Source: Nitrospirota bacterium (GTDB taxonomy: Bacteria > Nitrospirota > Nitrospiria > Nitrospirales > Nitrospiraceae). Taken from it: a stretch of DNA of 64,000 bases. Both the position numbers and the translations under genes were made by a program. The stretch covers positions 1 through 64,000 of the forward strand of contig JBFMAX010000004.1 of assembly GCA_040755395.1 (NCBI GenBank), read 5' to 3'. The notes beneath the pieces were generated by a model. It saw only the letters and a program-made list of their open reading frames with translations, made no database searches and was not told the DNA's origin. Shown here one piece after another: positions 50,356-60,186 of the stretch (positions are counted from its first letter, which is position 1; the number at the start of each line of letters is the position of its first letter).

Positions 50356-51102
50356 ATGAAGCCCACGACGGCGTACATTGACGCCCGTGATCGGTTGATC
50401 TTCGCGCTGGATGTCCCGACCTCAGATGAGGCCGAACGGCTCCTGTCCCGTGTGGGAGACTCGGTGACGTTCATCAAGGTGGGCTTGGAGCTCTATACGG
50501 CCGCCGGCCCCGAGATGGTTCAGCGTTTGATCACGCGGGGGAAGCGCGTGTTTCTCGATCTCAAGTTTCTGGACATCGAAGAAACCGTGCGCCGGGCCAC
50601 GGCGAGGGTTGCGGAGATGGGTGTCGACTTTCTCACGGTCCACGCGAACCGGAAAGCCCTCACGGCGGCGGTCCAGGGGCGCGGGCAGTCTCGCTTACGG
50701 GTGCTGGCGGTTACGGTCCTGACCAACTTCGATGGGAACGACCTGCGTGAAATAGGGATCCAATGGACCATCGAGGACCTTGTAACGGCGCGAGCCGCGC
50801 TTGCAGCTGAGGTCGGATGCGACGGCGTGATCGCCTCGGGCGAGGAGCCGGCAGCGATTCGGCGCAAGGTCGGGTCGCGCTTGTTGATTGTCACGCCCGG
50901 CGTCCGGCCGGCCGGGAAAAGGACGGACGACCACGCCCGCGTGACCACGCCTGCTCAGGCCATCTCGGCCGGCGCAGACTACCTGGTCGTCGGCCGGCCG
51001 ATCCGGGACGCCGCCGACCCAGCCTCGGCAGCAGCGGCGATCCTAGCGGAAATGCAGGCCGCCTTTGATGCCCGAGGCACGAACCCGCCGGATCTCTTGT
51101 GA
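50356..51102 (+). CDS. pyrF: Orotidine 5'-phosphate decarboxylase
   Basis: The 248-residue TIM-barrel enzyme makes UMP from orotidine monophosphate in pyrimidine synthesis. The catalytic tetrad is in DLKFLDIEETVRRA, with KVGLELYTAAGPEM before it and the phosphate-binding end YLVVGRPIRDAADP. The start is ATG at 50356, preceded by AGGCGGC. The gene stands between rpsT and the tRNA. Confidence 0.96.
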   Translation: MKPTTAYIDARDRLIFALDVPTSDEAERLLSRVGDSVTFIKVGLELYTAAGPEMVQRLITRGKRVFLDLKFLDIEETVRRATARVAEMGVDFLTVHANRKALTAAVQGRGQSRLRVLAVTVLTNFDGNDLREIGIQWTIEDLVTARAALAAEVGCDGVIASGEEPAAIRRKVGSRLLIVTPGVRPAGKRTDDHARVTTPAQAISAGADYLVVGRPIRDAADPASAAAAILAEMQAAFDARGTNPPDLL

Positions 51103-51251
51103 AGCGCGAAGCGTTGCGCGCGAGTATCCAGGAGTTGTCCTCTCCGTTTGACGAACGACCCGCCGCGAGCGGCGCTTCATGCAGGCGGTTGCGGCTGTTC
51201 TTTCCACTTTGCTAAGATTCCTTCGCCACGTCTTTTCATGCCGACCTGAGT

Positions 51252-51328
51252 GGTGGGTGTAGCTCAACGGTTAGAGCGCCTGGCTGTGGCCCAGGAGGTT
51301 GCGGGTTCGAAACCCGTCACTCACCCCA
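51252..51328 (+). tRNA. tRNA-His (anticodon GTG)
   Basis: The acceptor stem GTGGGTG pairs with CACTCAC, with the extra 5' G typical of histidine tRNA facing C73. The anticodon stem-loop CCTGG-CTGTGGC-CCAGG shows GTG. The T-arm reads GCGGG-TTCGAAA-CCCGT and the 3' CCA is encoded. Confidence 0.95.
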
Positions 51329-51571
51329 ACTTCGCTTTCAACTCTCCCGGCTGGTTGTCTAGTTTGCCCTTGAAGGAATCCGGTGCGAAATCAGGCTCAG
51401 GAATGCGATCACTTCCTCGACAGTTACGTCGTGCGACGATCTGCCATTCACTTCCATCTAAAACCGGTTTGCCCCCTCCTTCGCGGTACATCCTCTGAGG
51501 AATAGCGAACACGCCGGACTCCATCTACATTTGGAGCGATAATTCGTCCATCGGAGTAGAGAGGTGCGTTG

Positions 51572-51934
51572 ATGGCATCCATCCTTCTCATTGACGACGA
51601 GCCGGGAATCCGCGCCCTCCTCCGCACCGCTCTTGAAAGTGTGGGACACGAGGTGATCGAAGCCGCGAACGGCCGAATGGGCGTGGATCTGTACCGTCGC
51701 CGCCCGACAGACTTGGTCATCACCGATCTGTACATGCCAGAACAGAATGGGCTTCAGACCATCCTGGAGCTGACCCGCGAATTCCTGGATACCAAAGTGA
51801 TCGCCATGTCAGGTGCCCACGGGGAACAGAATTGCTTGGATGTGGCGAAGCTCTTGGGTGCCCGGAGGACGTTCCGGAAGCCATTCAGTATCCAGGAGTT
51901 GCTGAACGCGGTCCAGTACGAACTCCACCACTAG
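51572..51934 (+). CDS. Single-domain response regulator
   Basis: The 120-residue protein is a receiver domain: ILLIDDEPGIRALLRTAL, the phospho-acceptor in LVITDLYMPEQNGLQ, VIAMSGAH, and the conserved Lys in TFRKPFSIQELL. It has no output domain. ATG at 51572 after GAGGTGCG is preferred to the TTG codon before it. It is followed by a PilZ protein, so the two may form a signalling pair with c-di-GMP input. Confidence 0.9.
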   Translation: MASILLIDDEPGIRALLRTALESVGHEVIEAANGRMGVDLYRRRPTDLVITDLYMPEQNGLQTILELTREFLDTKVIAMSGAHGEQNCLDVAKLLGARRTFRKPFSIQELLNAVQYELHH

Positions 51935-52080
51935 GGCGGCCTGCCCTGTTTTCGGTTATCTGCGCGATTCTTCCATTCAATCTGCCGTGTTGCCCGCATC
52001 TGCTCTACGCGGCGGCCCCCCATTCGCGTAGGGCCGTTGGACTCTATTTCGTCACTGAACTATGTGCTACGAGTTGGCCT

Positions 52081-52407
52081 ATGGAGCAGCCAAGCATGGA
52101 GGATGTCCGCTTGCACACCCGAATTCCAGTTCAGTTTCGAGCAAGTTTCACATCGGTGCGCGTGGGAACGGGGGAGGGAGCGATCGTGGACTTATCCCCG
52201 GTAGGCTGCCGCATTGAAAGTTCTGAACCTGTGCCCGTGACGACCTATCTGGAGCTGCGCCTTGAGGTCTCGTTAAAAGAGCCACCGATCCTCGTGGATC
52301 TGGCGGCGGTCCGTTGGGCGCGGGGGACACAGTTCGGCGTCCAATTTCTCAGCCTGCGTCGTGAACACCAGGATCGGCTGAATCGCGTTATCGAGCGGGT
52401 TCGTTGA
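52081..52407 (+). CDS. PilZ-domain protein
   Basis: The 108-residue protein is a single PilZ domain: RLHTRIPVQFRASF, then VDLSPVGCRIESSEPVP with the D-x-S-x-x-G motif, and GVQFLSLRREHQDRLNRVI. PilZ domains bind c-di-GMP through an RxxxR at the N-terminus; here the Arg spacing is RLHTR. The start ATG lies at 52081; a second ATG at 52096 is possible. Confidence 0.85.
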   Translation: MEQPSMEDVRLHTRIPVQFRASFTSVRVGTGEGAIVDLSPVGCRIESSEPVPVTTYLELRLEVSLKEPPILVDLAAVRWARGTQFGVQFLSLRREHQDRLNRVIERVR

Positions 52408-53245
52408 GGCGCGTCAGGATAAGAGTCCGGGCGAGTCGAACTGATTACCGACAGGTATAGCGGGGACTTTCTTCAATCCGCCATTTACATCGTTCCGGCG
52501 TGGGAATGATGTGTGGAAAATTGGGCGATGGCGCGCATCTGCAGCATGAGGGTTTTCGCAGCATCGACGGCGGAGAAGCGCCGAACGGCTTCTGCAATTC
52601 TTGCTCGCAAGGAGTAAGGGCACAGAACCAAGAACCTCTCATCGCTCCCCTGTGATGTTTTGACACGGCTGCCCGCCGTCGAAACGCTGCCCGCACGGCT
52701 CGCGGGTCTTTTCCTCGTTGCCGATATTTCTGGCGACCCCTCGGTGCCCAATCCAACCGGCTCCCCGGCTGCTCCGCTGTGAAAGTTCACCTGAAATAAG
52801 TCATCGGCTCTGCACCGGAAGATCTGGCCCGACTTCACCGCTCCACCCAGCTCATCTGATCAGCACAAGAGACTAGGCTTCTTGGAGATCATGTTGAATC
52901 CACTCGCGCGTGAACTCCTCGAGAATCGATTGCAACGGTTTTCAAAGGCGTCTTGTTCTGCATTGTGCATGGATGTACCGGCGAGGAGACATTTTGCGTC
53001 CCGTTCAATTCGTGTCGGTCGGATATCGAATTTTGGTACCAAAGGCGGAAACGTTTTACCCCGGGCCAGGCTATGGGGACTTCCTAAGTGCTGAGAGAGC
53101 CTGGACAAAGGGGACAAGCCAGGCCACACGGCATACCGCTTGCGACCTAGGGTTTGGCAGAAGCACGAGTGGATCTGTGCCGAGTTGTTTCAAGAACGGA
53201 AAAAAGTCGGCGCGGGCCACCTGGCACTGGAAGGAGGAGAAAAAT
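52408..53245. other. 838-base stretch without a convincing gene
   Basis: Longer frames here cross several others and lack recognisable protein features. A GGCATACCGCTTGC at 53130-53143 has the GG-N10-GC spacing of a sigma-54 promoter, pointing to the coiled-coil gene. The rest is likely an untranslated leader or decayed DNA. Confidence 0.4.
53130..53143 (+). promoter_or_regulatory. Sigma-54-like promoter element
   Basis: GGCATACCGCTTGC keeps GGCA, TTGC and the 10-base spacing between GG and GC of -24/-12 promoters. It lies about 100 bases before the following start codon. A single match of this kind can be by chance. Confidence 0.3.
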
Positions 53246-54115
53246 ATGAACACCTCACATGATGGGCGATGCTTTTCTTGCATCAAGGGGTGCTCTGGAA
53301 ATATCTTAGGTAAAAACATATTTGTCAGTCTTCTGCTTGTCTGCATAATGGGCATAGGAACGCCGCTCACGGTCTTCGCAGGAGACCGGCACGGTGATCG
53401 TGACAGCGAGCGGTATCGACTGATTAATCAGCGCTTGAAGGCCAAAATTGAAGCTCTGCGAAATAAGATCAAGGAACACAAGCGGGAACAGCACAACAAT
53501 TCTGGAGGCGGTCTGGCCGATCTACAGACTCAGGTGACGGATCTTCAAAATAAAGTGGCCGCATTGACGAGCACTCAGGAGTCTTTGCTGAACCTACTCG
53601 GGGAAGCCCAGAATCAGATCGGAACCTTGCAGATCAGAGTGAATACGCTGGAATCCGCTGATGGTGCGAGCAGTATCCCACCCAGCCTGACAGCGCTTTC
53701 CAAGTACCTGACTGTCGATCCGAATCCGATCAACGGCTTGAATGGCCCTCACGTGATCTTCACGGGAGTCAACCTCCATGTTCGTAGCGGATCGGGTTCG
53801 ACCGGCGACAACGGCACGCCCACTGGCTTGGGCAACCTCGTTGTGGGGTATAACGAAGGTCCGCATCCCACAGGCGGTCGGACCGGTTCCCACAACCTTA
53901 TCGGGGGGACGCTCAATGCCTTTACGTCTTCGGGAGGTCTCGTGTTCGGGTCGCGCAATTGGATTTCTCGCCCTTACGCCGCAGTCCTCGGAGGAGAAGG
54001 CAACCAGGCGGACGGTTTGGCGTCGAGCGTCCTTGGAGGGAGAGGAAATTGGCTAGGCTCCTCCTATTCTTACTTCCCCAGCACATCCTCTTCAGGAGGG
54101 TGCGCGGGTTGCTGA
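53246..54115 (+). CDS. Surface protein with coiled coil and YadA-head-like repeats
   Basis: From ATG at 53246 (AAGGAGGAG upstream) the 289-residue product has a signal segment (IFVSLLLVCIMGIGTPLTVFAG). A coiled coil of about 100 residues follows (RLINQRLKAKIEALRNKIKEHKREQ, DLQTQVTDLQNKVAALTSTQESLL). The end holds repeats with AAVLGGEGNQADGLASSVLGGRGNWLG, as in YadA-type trimeric adhesin heads. The C-terminus is Ser- and Cys-rich and lacks a membrane anchor, so it is probably a secreted trimer. Confidence 0.75.
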   Translation: MNTSHDGRCFSCIKGCSGNILGKNIFVSLLLVCIMGIGTPLTVFAGDRHGDRDSERYRLINQRLKAKIEALRNKIKEHKREQHNNSGGGLADLQTQVTDLQNKVAALTSTQESLLNLLGEAQNQIGTLQIRVNTLESADGASSIPPSLTALSKYLTVDPNPINGLNGPHVIFTGVNLHVRSGSGSTGDNGTPTGLGNLVVGYNEGPHPTGGRTGSHNLIGGTLNAFTSSGGLVFGSRNWISRPYAAVLGGEGNQADGLASSVLGGRGNWLGSSYSYFPSTSSSGGCAGC

Positions 54116-54171
54116 GTCTTTTGCGCTTGCTCAGTGGGTAGGCCACTCCTCCCCAGGGTAGTTGAGACTGT

Positions 54172-54209
54172 CGGGCCCGGCTCGCCAAGAACCGGGCCCG
54201 CGCATTTTG
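54172..54209 (+). terminator. Terminator after the coiled-coil surface gene
   Basis: CGGGCCCGG (54172-54180) pairs fully with CCGGGCCCG (54192-54200), followed by CGCATTTTG. The stem is GC-rich and the T-run is short but fits a terminator. The rest of the gap to 54439 shows no gene. Confidence 0.6.
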
Positions 54210-54439
54210 TAGGTGGGAATTGGGGTATACGGCTTGGGCTCTTCATGTGCACTTGAAGCGGCTCGGGTTCCTTTCCGATCCCTTTGATTTGTCTTCGGTT
54301 ATGAGCGGCAAAGATCCTCAGAAAATTTTTAATCTTTGTGGAACAGGCTGGAGTCGGCGGGAAAGGACCAGTGCGAACTGTCATGAGTGCTATATTTTTG
54401 AGAAGAAGCGCGAGATCGGTTTAACGTGGAGAATGAGCC

Positions 54440-55270
54440 ATGAAGATTCGCGACATCACATTGACCTGTTTGGCGGCCGCGTTACTGCTCACTGTGGGAG
54501 CCGGTTGTACAAGTAAGTGGCTGGGCGGCGGATCTGAGTCCCAGTCGTCTGAGCGACGGCTTTCCGGAAGCCAATCCGGACGCACAGCCGACACATCCAA
54601 GGACGGAATAGAACGAAGAGCGGAGCAGGACGCGCAGGAGCGGGAATCGACTCGACGACAAGATACCGGTGGGGACGTTCCGGATCTCGCGGTTTCCGGT
54701 CCGGACTCCAGCAGCACCGGCCCCGGTGCTTTCGGGCTCAGCGGGCTTGATCCCGTGATTCCAGGCGTAGCGCCGCCGGAGGAGCAGTTGACCCCTAACA
54801 ACCTTGTGGCAAGTGCACCGCATATTCAAGATATTCAAGGCAGGGATCAACAGGATCGGGATAAAGAAATACGCAGGATTGAAGCTGCCGCTGCAGCCGC
54901 CGCAGGTTTGAACGACGTCTTTTTCGGTTATGACAGTTGGATGTTGAGCGAAGAAGGTCAACGCACACTGAGCGCCAATGCAGCGTGGATGAAGGCGAAT
55001 CCTGCGGCCATACTCAGGGTTGAGGGGCACTGCGACGAGCGAGGCACCCACGATTACAACCTGATTCTGGGCGAAAAACGCGCCAAAACAGTTCGCAGCT
55101 ATCTGGTTGAGCTGGGGGTCAACAGTTCGCAGGTGTCGATCGTGTCATATGGCAAAGATCGGCCGTTCTGCCAGGAACACCACGAGACCTGCTACCGACA
55201 AAATCGCCGGGGGCACATGACGTTGCGGCTCTCTAGGTCCTCGGCTGCAGCACCGCCTGCTGTACGATAA
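54440..55270 (+). CDS. Pal/OmpA-domain lipoprotein
   Basis: The 276-residue lipoprotein has a lipobox (LTVGAGC). A Ser/Gly/Asp-rich linker to about residue 150 is followed by an OmpA-type peptidoglycan-binding domain: NDVFFGYDSWMLSEEGQRTLSANAAWMKANPAAILRVEGHCDERGTHDYNLILGEKRAKTVRSYL. This is the Pal form (HCDERGTxxYN). It links the outer membrane to peptidoglycan. No tol genes lie near. The long linker is unusual for Pal. Confidence 0.85.
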   Translation: MKIRDITLTCLAAALLLTVGAGCTSKWLGGGSESQSSERRLSGSQSGRTADTSKDGIERRAEQDAQERESTRRQDTGGDVPDLAVSGPDSSSTGPGAFGLSGLDPVIPGVAPPEEQLTPNNLVASAPHIQDIQGRDQQDRDKEIRRIEAAAAAAAGLNDVFFGYDSWMLSEEGQRTLSANAAWMKANPAAILRVEGHCDERGTHDYNLILGEKRAKTVRSYLVELGVNSSQVSIVSYGKDRPFCQEHHETCYRQNRRGHMTLRLSRSSAAAPPAVR

Positions 55271-55867
55271 CTGAACTCCGGAGGGTGAAGCGGAAGGCTG
55301 CCGGGCAGCCGAGAGTCTTTGCTCAGGTGGCCTCGTCCACGCAGCAGACAGAGCTTGAGGTCTGGTAAGCCTTGTCTGCACAGTCTTGGCGTTTGCTCTC
55401 CCCTCCCTGAGATCCCTTTTTAATCACGACATTCTGTTCTCAACCAACCTCAGTCGTTCACCCTCTTCGACGATCAGTTGAGTAATGTGATCGCAGGAGC
55501 AGCTCTCGTGAGCCTGTGTCGGAGCCCGGCTGCGGTATTGGAGCGACAGCGGCCCTTGGGATGGTGAACGAGTGAAAGGACCGGCATATTCCAGGCACTG
55601 GTGGAGATCACGTCACCCCATACATCACATCCATCTGCACAGAGCCGCCCGCACGACGAGTGAAACTGAGCGACAGTCATTGCACAACTCATTGATGTCA
55701 ATGAGCGTTTTCACATTTCATCGCCAAGACATTTGCGGTATTGGGTTTGCTATTAGACTTTGAGCTCTCAGAAAGCTACAGACTTTGTCGGTCCAAGCCG
55801 ATGAAGCGCATAAACAGACGGTAATGGCAGGTCCTTCGCTCTTCCTTGTATCTGCTAAGGTTGTACT
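55271..55867. other. 600-base stretch without a recognised gene
   Basis: No frame has signal, motif or binding site to support it. GGCTGCCGGGCAGCC at about 55293 forms a small hairpin that may end the Pal message. The rest likely holds the promoter of the large gene that follows. Confidence 0.4.
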
Positions 55868-58800
55868 GTGCGAACAGATAAACGATTTTCTAAGAAGGCG
55901 CCTCCCCGGGCCCCCAAAAGGGGTGTCGTCGGGTTCAGCAAGAAAACTGCTCTCCTCGAAGAAGCCGTGACACAGATGAATGCCGGCAAGTATGGCCGGT
56001 CGTCTTCTGTGTTGAAGGAGCTGCTGGCTCTCGACCCCCAGAATCTCGAAGCACGCCGGCTTTTCGCCACCTTGCACCTCAGGCTGGGCAGCCTCATGAC
56101 GGCTCGAGCGGCGTTCGAGTCGCTCGCGATGGAGGCGTTGCAACGGCAAGACTATTGGCTCGCCGAGTCACTGCTCAGAGAATATCTCGCCGCTGGCCCG
56201 CGGTGTGTCCCCTTCCTGGAATTACTCGGCCACGTGTATGAAGAGAAGGGCGATCCGATGGCCGCGGTGACTGAGTACGGAAAAGCCATCGAAGTCCTGG
56301 TAGAAGATCCGGATTCTGACCGCCCACAGCGGGCCGCGGAACTCTACGCCAAGATCCGTGAGTTGGCCCCTGCCAGCCCGGTCGCCTTCAGGCTGGCTCC
56401 TATGTTCGATGCGAGAACAGGCGAACTGGCTGTGATGCCCCCTGTTCGTGCGCCCGGAGAATCGGCAGATGGATCCGAAACACAATCGAATGTTTCCTCG
56501 CTGCGCAAGGAAATCAGCCAGAACGATGCCCCTATTCGCCTTCCCTGGGAGACGGCCGAGGACGAAGCGAAGTCGGCATCTCGCGCCGAAGGGGAATTGG
56601 ACGGTTCGCCTGTCGTCGAAAACAGTCAAGAATCGACCTCCTCACCCGAGTGCGGATCGTCCGAGGGCAAGCCGGACGAAGGCCGGAGCGTTCCCGTCAC
56701 CTTCGCGTCGCAGGGAGTCGCGGTCCGCGACAGCAAACGGGTTGGTCCCACTCCCTCCACTGAAGACATGGCCTGCCTGCGCGCGCGAGGGGATGAGTCC
56801 CTGTTACACGACACGGTCCTCACCACTGACGCCCAGCCGACTGTACCAGCCCGTGAGGAATTGGCAGGGTATGAGCTACCGAGTCCGGTCGGCGAAACCA
56901 CATCGCCACCTGTTGCGTCCGGACTCTCGACTACGCCGGTCGAGTCTCAGGACGTGGAACATGCGACCATGGCCCAGCCTCCCGGGTCGTCCTTCATCAT
57001 TGACGAACCTATCAGTATGCCGGTCTTGGAGGCAACGACCCAACCTGCCGCCGGCGCGGACACACTGGCGGCTCCGATGCCGTGGGAACAGGTGGAAGAA
57101 ACCACTGTCACTATCCTCCAACCGGAGCCTGTAGCTGACGATTCTGCACAGCAGGAAACCGAGGCCGCGCCGCCAATCGATGAAGCCGTACAGATCCCAC
57201 CGCCGCGCGAATCCGACGCGGGAATGCATGACGAGATACGGAAGCTGCCTCCGCTGGAGTGGAAAACGCCGGCGACAGAGGACAAAGCGGACGCGCCCTC
57301 CGGACCCGAGGCGGGAGAACAGGCGTCGCCAGTGCCGATGGTCACGGGGACGAATAGGGATATTTCTTTGGTTGCTCCGATGCCGTGGGAGCAGGTAGAG
57401 GAAACGACGGTGTCGATTCCCCGGTCGGAGCCGGAAACGATTGAGACACGCGATGTTGTCTCGATCGTTGACGTCAGCGGGCGGGAATCGACGATCGGCT
57501 GGACCGGAGGGGAACGGGCCGACGCCGGGGTTCCAGCGGTTGACGAAACCGACTTGACGGAAGGAACGGCCACGGCGAGTCAGCCCGAAGCGACGAAGTC
57601 GGGACCGCCTGCCACCAAGCAAAAGACCGAGCCGGCGCCAATTCCGGAACCGCAGCCCTCTCCCCCGAAGCCGGAGCCGGAGGCCGACTCGTCTTCGTCA
57701 GAGCTACTGCGGGTGCTGGAGCCCGTTGTCGAGTCGGTTGCGCACAAGCCCGAAGAGGATCTATCGAGTGAGAAGGCAATACCCAAGATTGCCGCGATCC
57801 AGGTTAAGGAGAGTCTCGTCCGGCAAGAGAGTACTGAGGAGAAGGCCGCGGCCGCGCCTGAATTCCGGCTGAAGGAGAAGGCAGACGGAAAGGCAGAGGC
57901 GACCGCGGCACACGAACGGCACGACCTCGAATCACAGCGGCATTCTGACGAGAAAAGGCCAGGTGTCGATCGAGAGTTCCTTCCGCCTCTCGAACCCTAC
58001 GTCGGCGAAGGGTCAGCGTTTGCGCAACAGACGGCTCCACCAAACCAGGACAGTGTTTTTGTCCCTGACGAAGTATCGATCCGCTCTGCTTCCGCTGAAC
58101 CGGCTGGAACGGCGCCTCGCTCCAGGGATTCGACCGCAGAATGGACGCCGATGACTCCTCCATCGGCTTCCGCCACGGCGCCTCCCGACTGGACCGCGTC
58201 CGACACGACTTCAACCCACAGAGGAACGGGCTCCGGCAAGGGCATCGTGTCGGCCGTCGATGTGTTGTTTGGCGGCTCGGAAGGCAGAACCTCGGCGACG
58301 CCGTCACCGGTGTTTGCTCCTCGTAAGTCGCGGGGGTGGTTGTCATTGGCTCCGGCGCGTCTCCGCCTGGGCGTCGTCACGTTTGTCCGGAGCAGCCTCG
58401 CCACGACGCACTCGCTCGCGATGTCGCTTTTGATGCTCGCAGTGATCGGCGTGGCGGGGCTGGCGGTGGGGGTCGGTTTGGTCGGGCTTGCCTGGATTGT
58501 GATGGAAGAGCAGCCCAGCAACGCCTTCCACAATCTCAGCAGCGCTCCCGAACGGACGGTGCTTGATCCCGGGAAGAACGGATACCTCCTGCTCCTGGGA
58601 TTCGATGCCGACCCATCACGCGATCCCGTGCAGGCCGGCTACGAGAGAAAGTTTACGGCCGCCGACCTCGAACTCTCCAAATCCTGTACGGGGGGCGATC
58701 GGGGAACAATGCTCGCGGTTCGAAAAACGGCATCGGCCAGCGCCATTGCGAGTTGGTTCCGGACATCCGACCCCGCCGCGCTTTTCAGGGATCAGGCCGG

Positions 58801-59797
58801 AGGAATCAGAACCTGGCTTCCGCAATACGAAGCATCGCTCGAACGGTATCGTCGGTGGTTGAAGATGCCGTTCGAGGACTGGGGCTATGGTCAACTCGTG
58901 AGCCCGAACTGCTCCGAAATCCTGGCTGCCCATCGGCTCTACGTCGCCGAAGGGTTTTCGGAGACCGCCGAGGCAGGGATCACCCGGTTGGAAGGAGACC
59001 TGGCCGCATGGAGGACAGCACTGGCTCAGGCTAAGACTCTGCCTATCAAAATGATGGCGGCCGATGCGATCAATGACGATGTCGCGGTCATATCGGGTCT
59101 GTTGACACGACTCGACCTGGAGGAAAAGTTCGTGCCTCGTTTGATGAAGATGGTTCGACCGTTGGATCAAGTCGAGCAATCGCTGCGCTGGCCGATGCAA
59201 AGCCAGTTCGTGATCGCTTCAAAGGCCAGCGATCCCGGACTCAAACGGGAAAAGCCGGAGGATCGACCGTTCTACGTGTCGATCGTCGCGGCTATGCCGC
59301 TGCCCAAGCAAAAGCGGCTCAATGCGTACGCCGAGTATTACGAGGCGGCGATGAAAAACGGCGAAGGCCCGCGTGCCTTCTCGCCCAAGCTTTACACCTA
59401 CGTCAGGACTCCACCGCAAAACTGGTTAGATTACCTACTGAATCCCATCGATAACGTGGTGGGCCTGGAACCGCTGCCTCCGTGGGACCTCTTTAGTGGT
59501 CGAGTGCTGGAAGCGGACGCGCGCCTCCGGCTGGCCAGCCTCCAGGCCTGGATTAAACAGAGCCCGCAGGGCGCAGATCTCTTGGCGCGTATCGCCAGGG
59601 CAGGCCAGAGCTTCTACGATCCGTTCACCGGGTTGCCGATGCTACTCAGTGCCAAGAAAAACTTACTGTACAGCGTCGGCAAAGACGGGAAGGACGACGA
59701 CGGCGATCCCGGGCTAGACGTTACCGTGCTGATCCCCCATTCTGCTCCTTCCGTCTCCACCGAGACCCGTCGAGCGGCTGCTTCGAAGTCCAAGTAG
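55868..59797 (+). CDS. Large TPR-membrane protein with long disordered middle
   Basis: The 1309-residue protein has three parts. Residues 1-190 are TPR-like (EEAVTQMNAGKYGRSSSVLKELLALDPQN, WLAESLLREYLAAGP). Residues about 190-845 are disordered, rich in Pro, Glu, Ser and Thr, and contain a repeated linear motif APMPWEQVEETTVTI, twice, with a related LPWETAEDEA. Residues about 852-882 form a membrane helix, and the last 420 residues form an unrecognised extracytoplasmic region. GTG starts the gene. It could connect cytosolic partners with an envelope structure. Confidence 0.7.
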   Translation: MRTDKRFSKKAPPRAPKRGVVGFSKKTALLEEAVTQMNAGKYGRSSSVLKELLALDPQNLEARRLFATLHLRLGSLMTARAAFESLAMEALQRQDYWLAESLLREYLAAGPRCVPFLELLGHVYEEKGDPMAAVTEYGKAIEVLVEDPDSDRPQRAAELYAKIRELAPASPVAFRLAPMFDARTGELAVMPPVRAPGESADGSETQSNVSSLRKEISQNDAPIRLPWETAEDEAKSASRAEGELDGSPVVENSQESTSSPECGSSEGKPDEGRSVPVTFASQGVAVRDSKRVGPTPSTEDMACLRARGDESLLHDTVLTTDAQPTVPAREELAGYELPSPVGETTSPPVASGLSTTPVESQDVEHATMAQPPGSSFIIDEPISMPVLEATTQPAAGADTLAAPMPWEQVEETTVTILQPEPVADDSAQQETEAAPPIDEAVQIPPPRESDAGMHDEIRKLPPLEWKTPATEDKADAPSGPEAGEQASPVPMVTGTNRDISLVAPMPWEQVEETTVSIPRSEPETIETRDVVSIVDVSGRESTIGWTGGERADAGVPAVDETDLTEGTATASQPEATKSGPPATKQKTEPAPIPEPQPSPPKPEPEADSSSSELLRVLEPVVESVAHKPEEDLSSEKAIPKIAAIQVKESLVRQESTEEKAAAAPEFRLKEKADGKAEATAAHERHDLESQRHSDEKRPGVDREFLPPLEPYVGEGSAFAQQTAPPNQDSVFVPDEVSIRSASAEPAGTAPRSRDSTAEWTPMTPPSASATAPPDWTASDTTSTHRGTGSGKGIVSAVDVLFGGSEGRTSATPSPVFAPRKSRGWLSLAPARLRLGVVTFVRSSLATTHSLAMSLLMLAVIGVAGLAVGVGLVGLAWIVMEEQPSNAFHNLSSAPERTVLDPGKNGYLLLLGFDADPSRDPVQAGYERKFTAADLELSKSCTGGDRGTMLAVRKTASASAIASWFRTSDPAALFRDQAGGIRTWLPQYEASLERYRRWLKMPFEDWGYGQLVSPNCSEILAAHRLYVAEGFSETAEAGITRLEGDLAAWRTALAQAKTLPIKMMAADAINDDVAVISGLLTRLDLEEKFVPRLMKMVRPLDQVEQSLRWPMQSQFVIASKASDPGLKREKPEDRPFYVSIVAAMPLPKQKRLNAYAEYYEAAMKNGEGPRAFSPKLYTYVRTPPQNWLDYLLNPIDNVVGLEPLPPWDLFSGRVLEADARLRLASLQAWIKQSPQGADLLARIARAGQSFYDPFTGLPMLLSAKKNLLYSVGKDGKDDDGDPGLDVTVLIPHSAPSVSTETRRAAASKSK

Positions 59798-59807
59798 TTG
59801 CCTTCCT

Positions 59808-60167
59808 CTACGGGGTCGCAGTCACTTTCGTGGCCTCTTTCACCGGCGGTTCGATCTTGATCTCGGGCCCTTGCACCTTCGGCAGGACTCCTGCACCCTC
59901 CTTCTTCAGCACCCGCTGATTGTTCGGATCCACGAGGTTCTGCATGACATGGCTGTCATCGAACGACGCGGCTTCAAGCGCTGCCTTTTCGCCGCTCGCA
60001 TTGGTCTGGCCGGGATCGTTCGCCAAAGGCTGTCCCGTGACCGGACTGACCGCCTTTCCCATCGGGTATCCAGGGTGCTTGGGTAACATCGCAGGATTAG
60101 CCAGCACAACGGATGCGCAGAATCCCCCACCGATGACCGCGGATAGAACGAGAAGTGCCGACCTCAT
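59808..60167 (-). CDS. Small exported protein of unknown function
   Basis: From ATG at 60167 (AAAAGGAGG upstream) the 119-residue product has a signal peptide (MRSALLVLSAVIGGGFCASVVLA). The rest is predicted flexible and rich in Pro, Lys and Gly (PVTGQPLANDPGQTNASGEK). The 5' leader holds a strong hairpin with a T-run (60224-60187). No family is recognised. Confidence 0.65.
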   Translation of the reverse strand: MRSALLVLSAVIGGGFCASVVLANPAMLPKHPGYPMGKAVSPVTGQPLANDPGQTNASGEKAALEAASFDDSHVMQNLVDPNNQRVLKKEGAGVLPKVQGPEIKIEPPVKEATKVTATP

Positions 60168-60186
60168 GACGGACCTCCTTTTGTGA

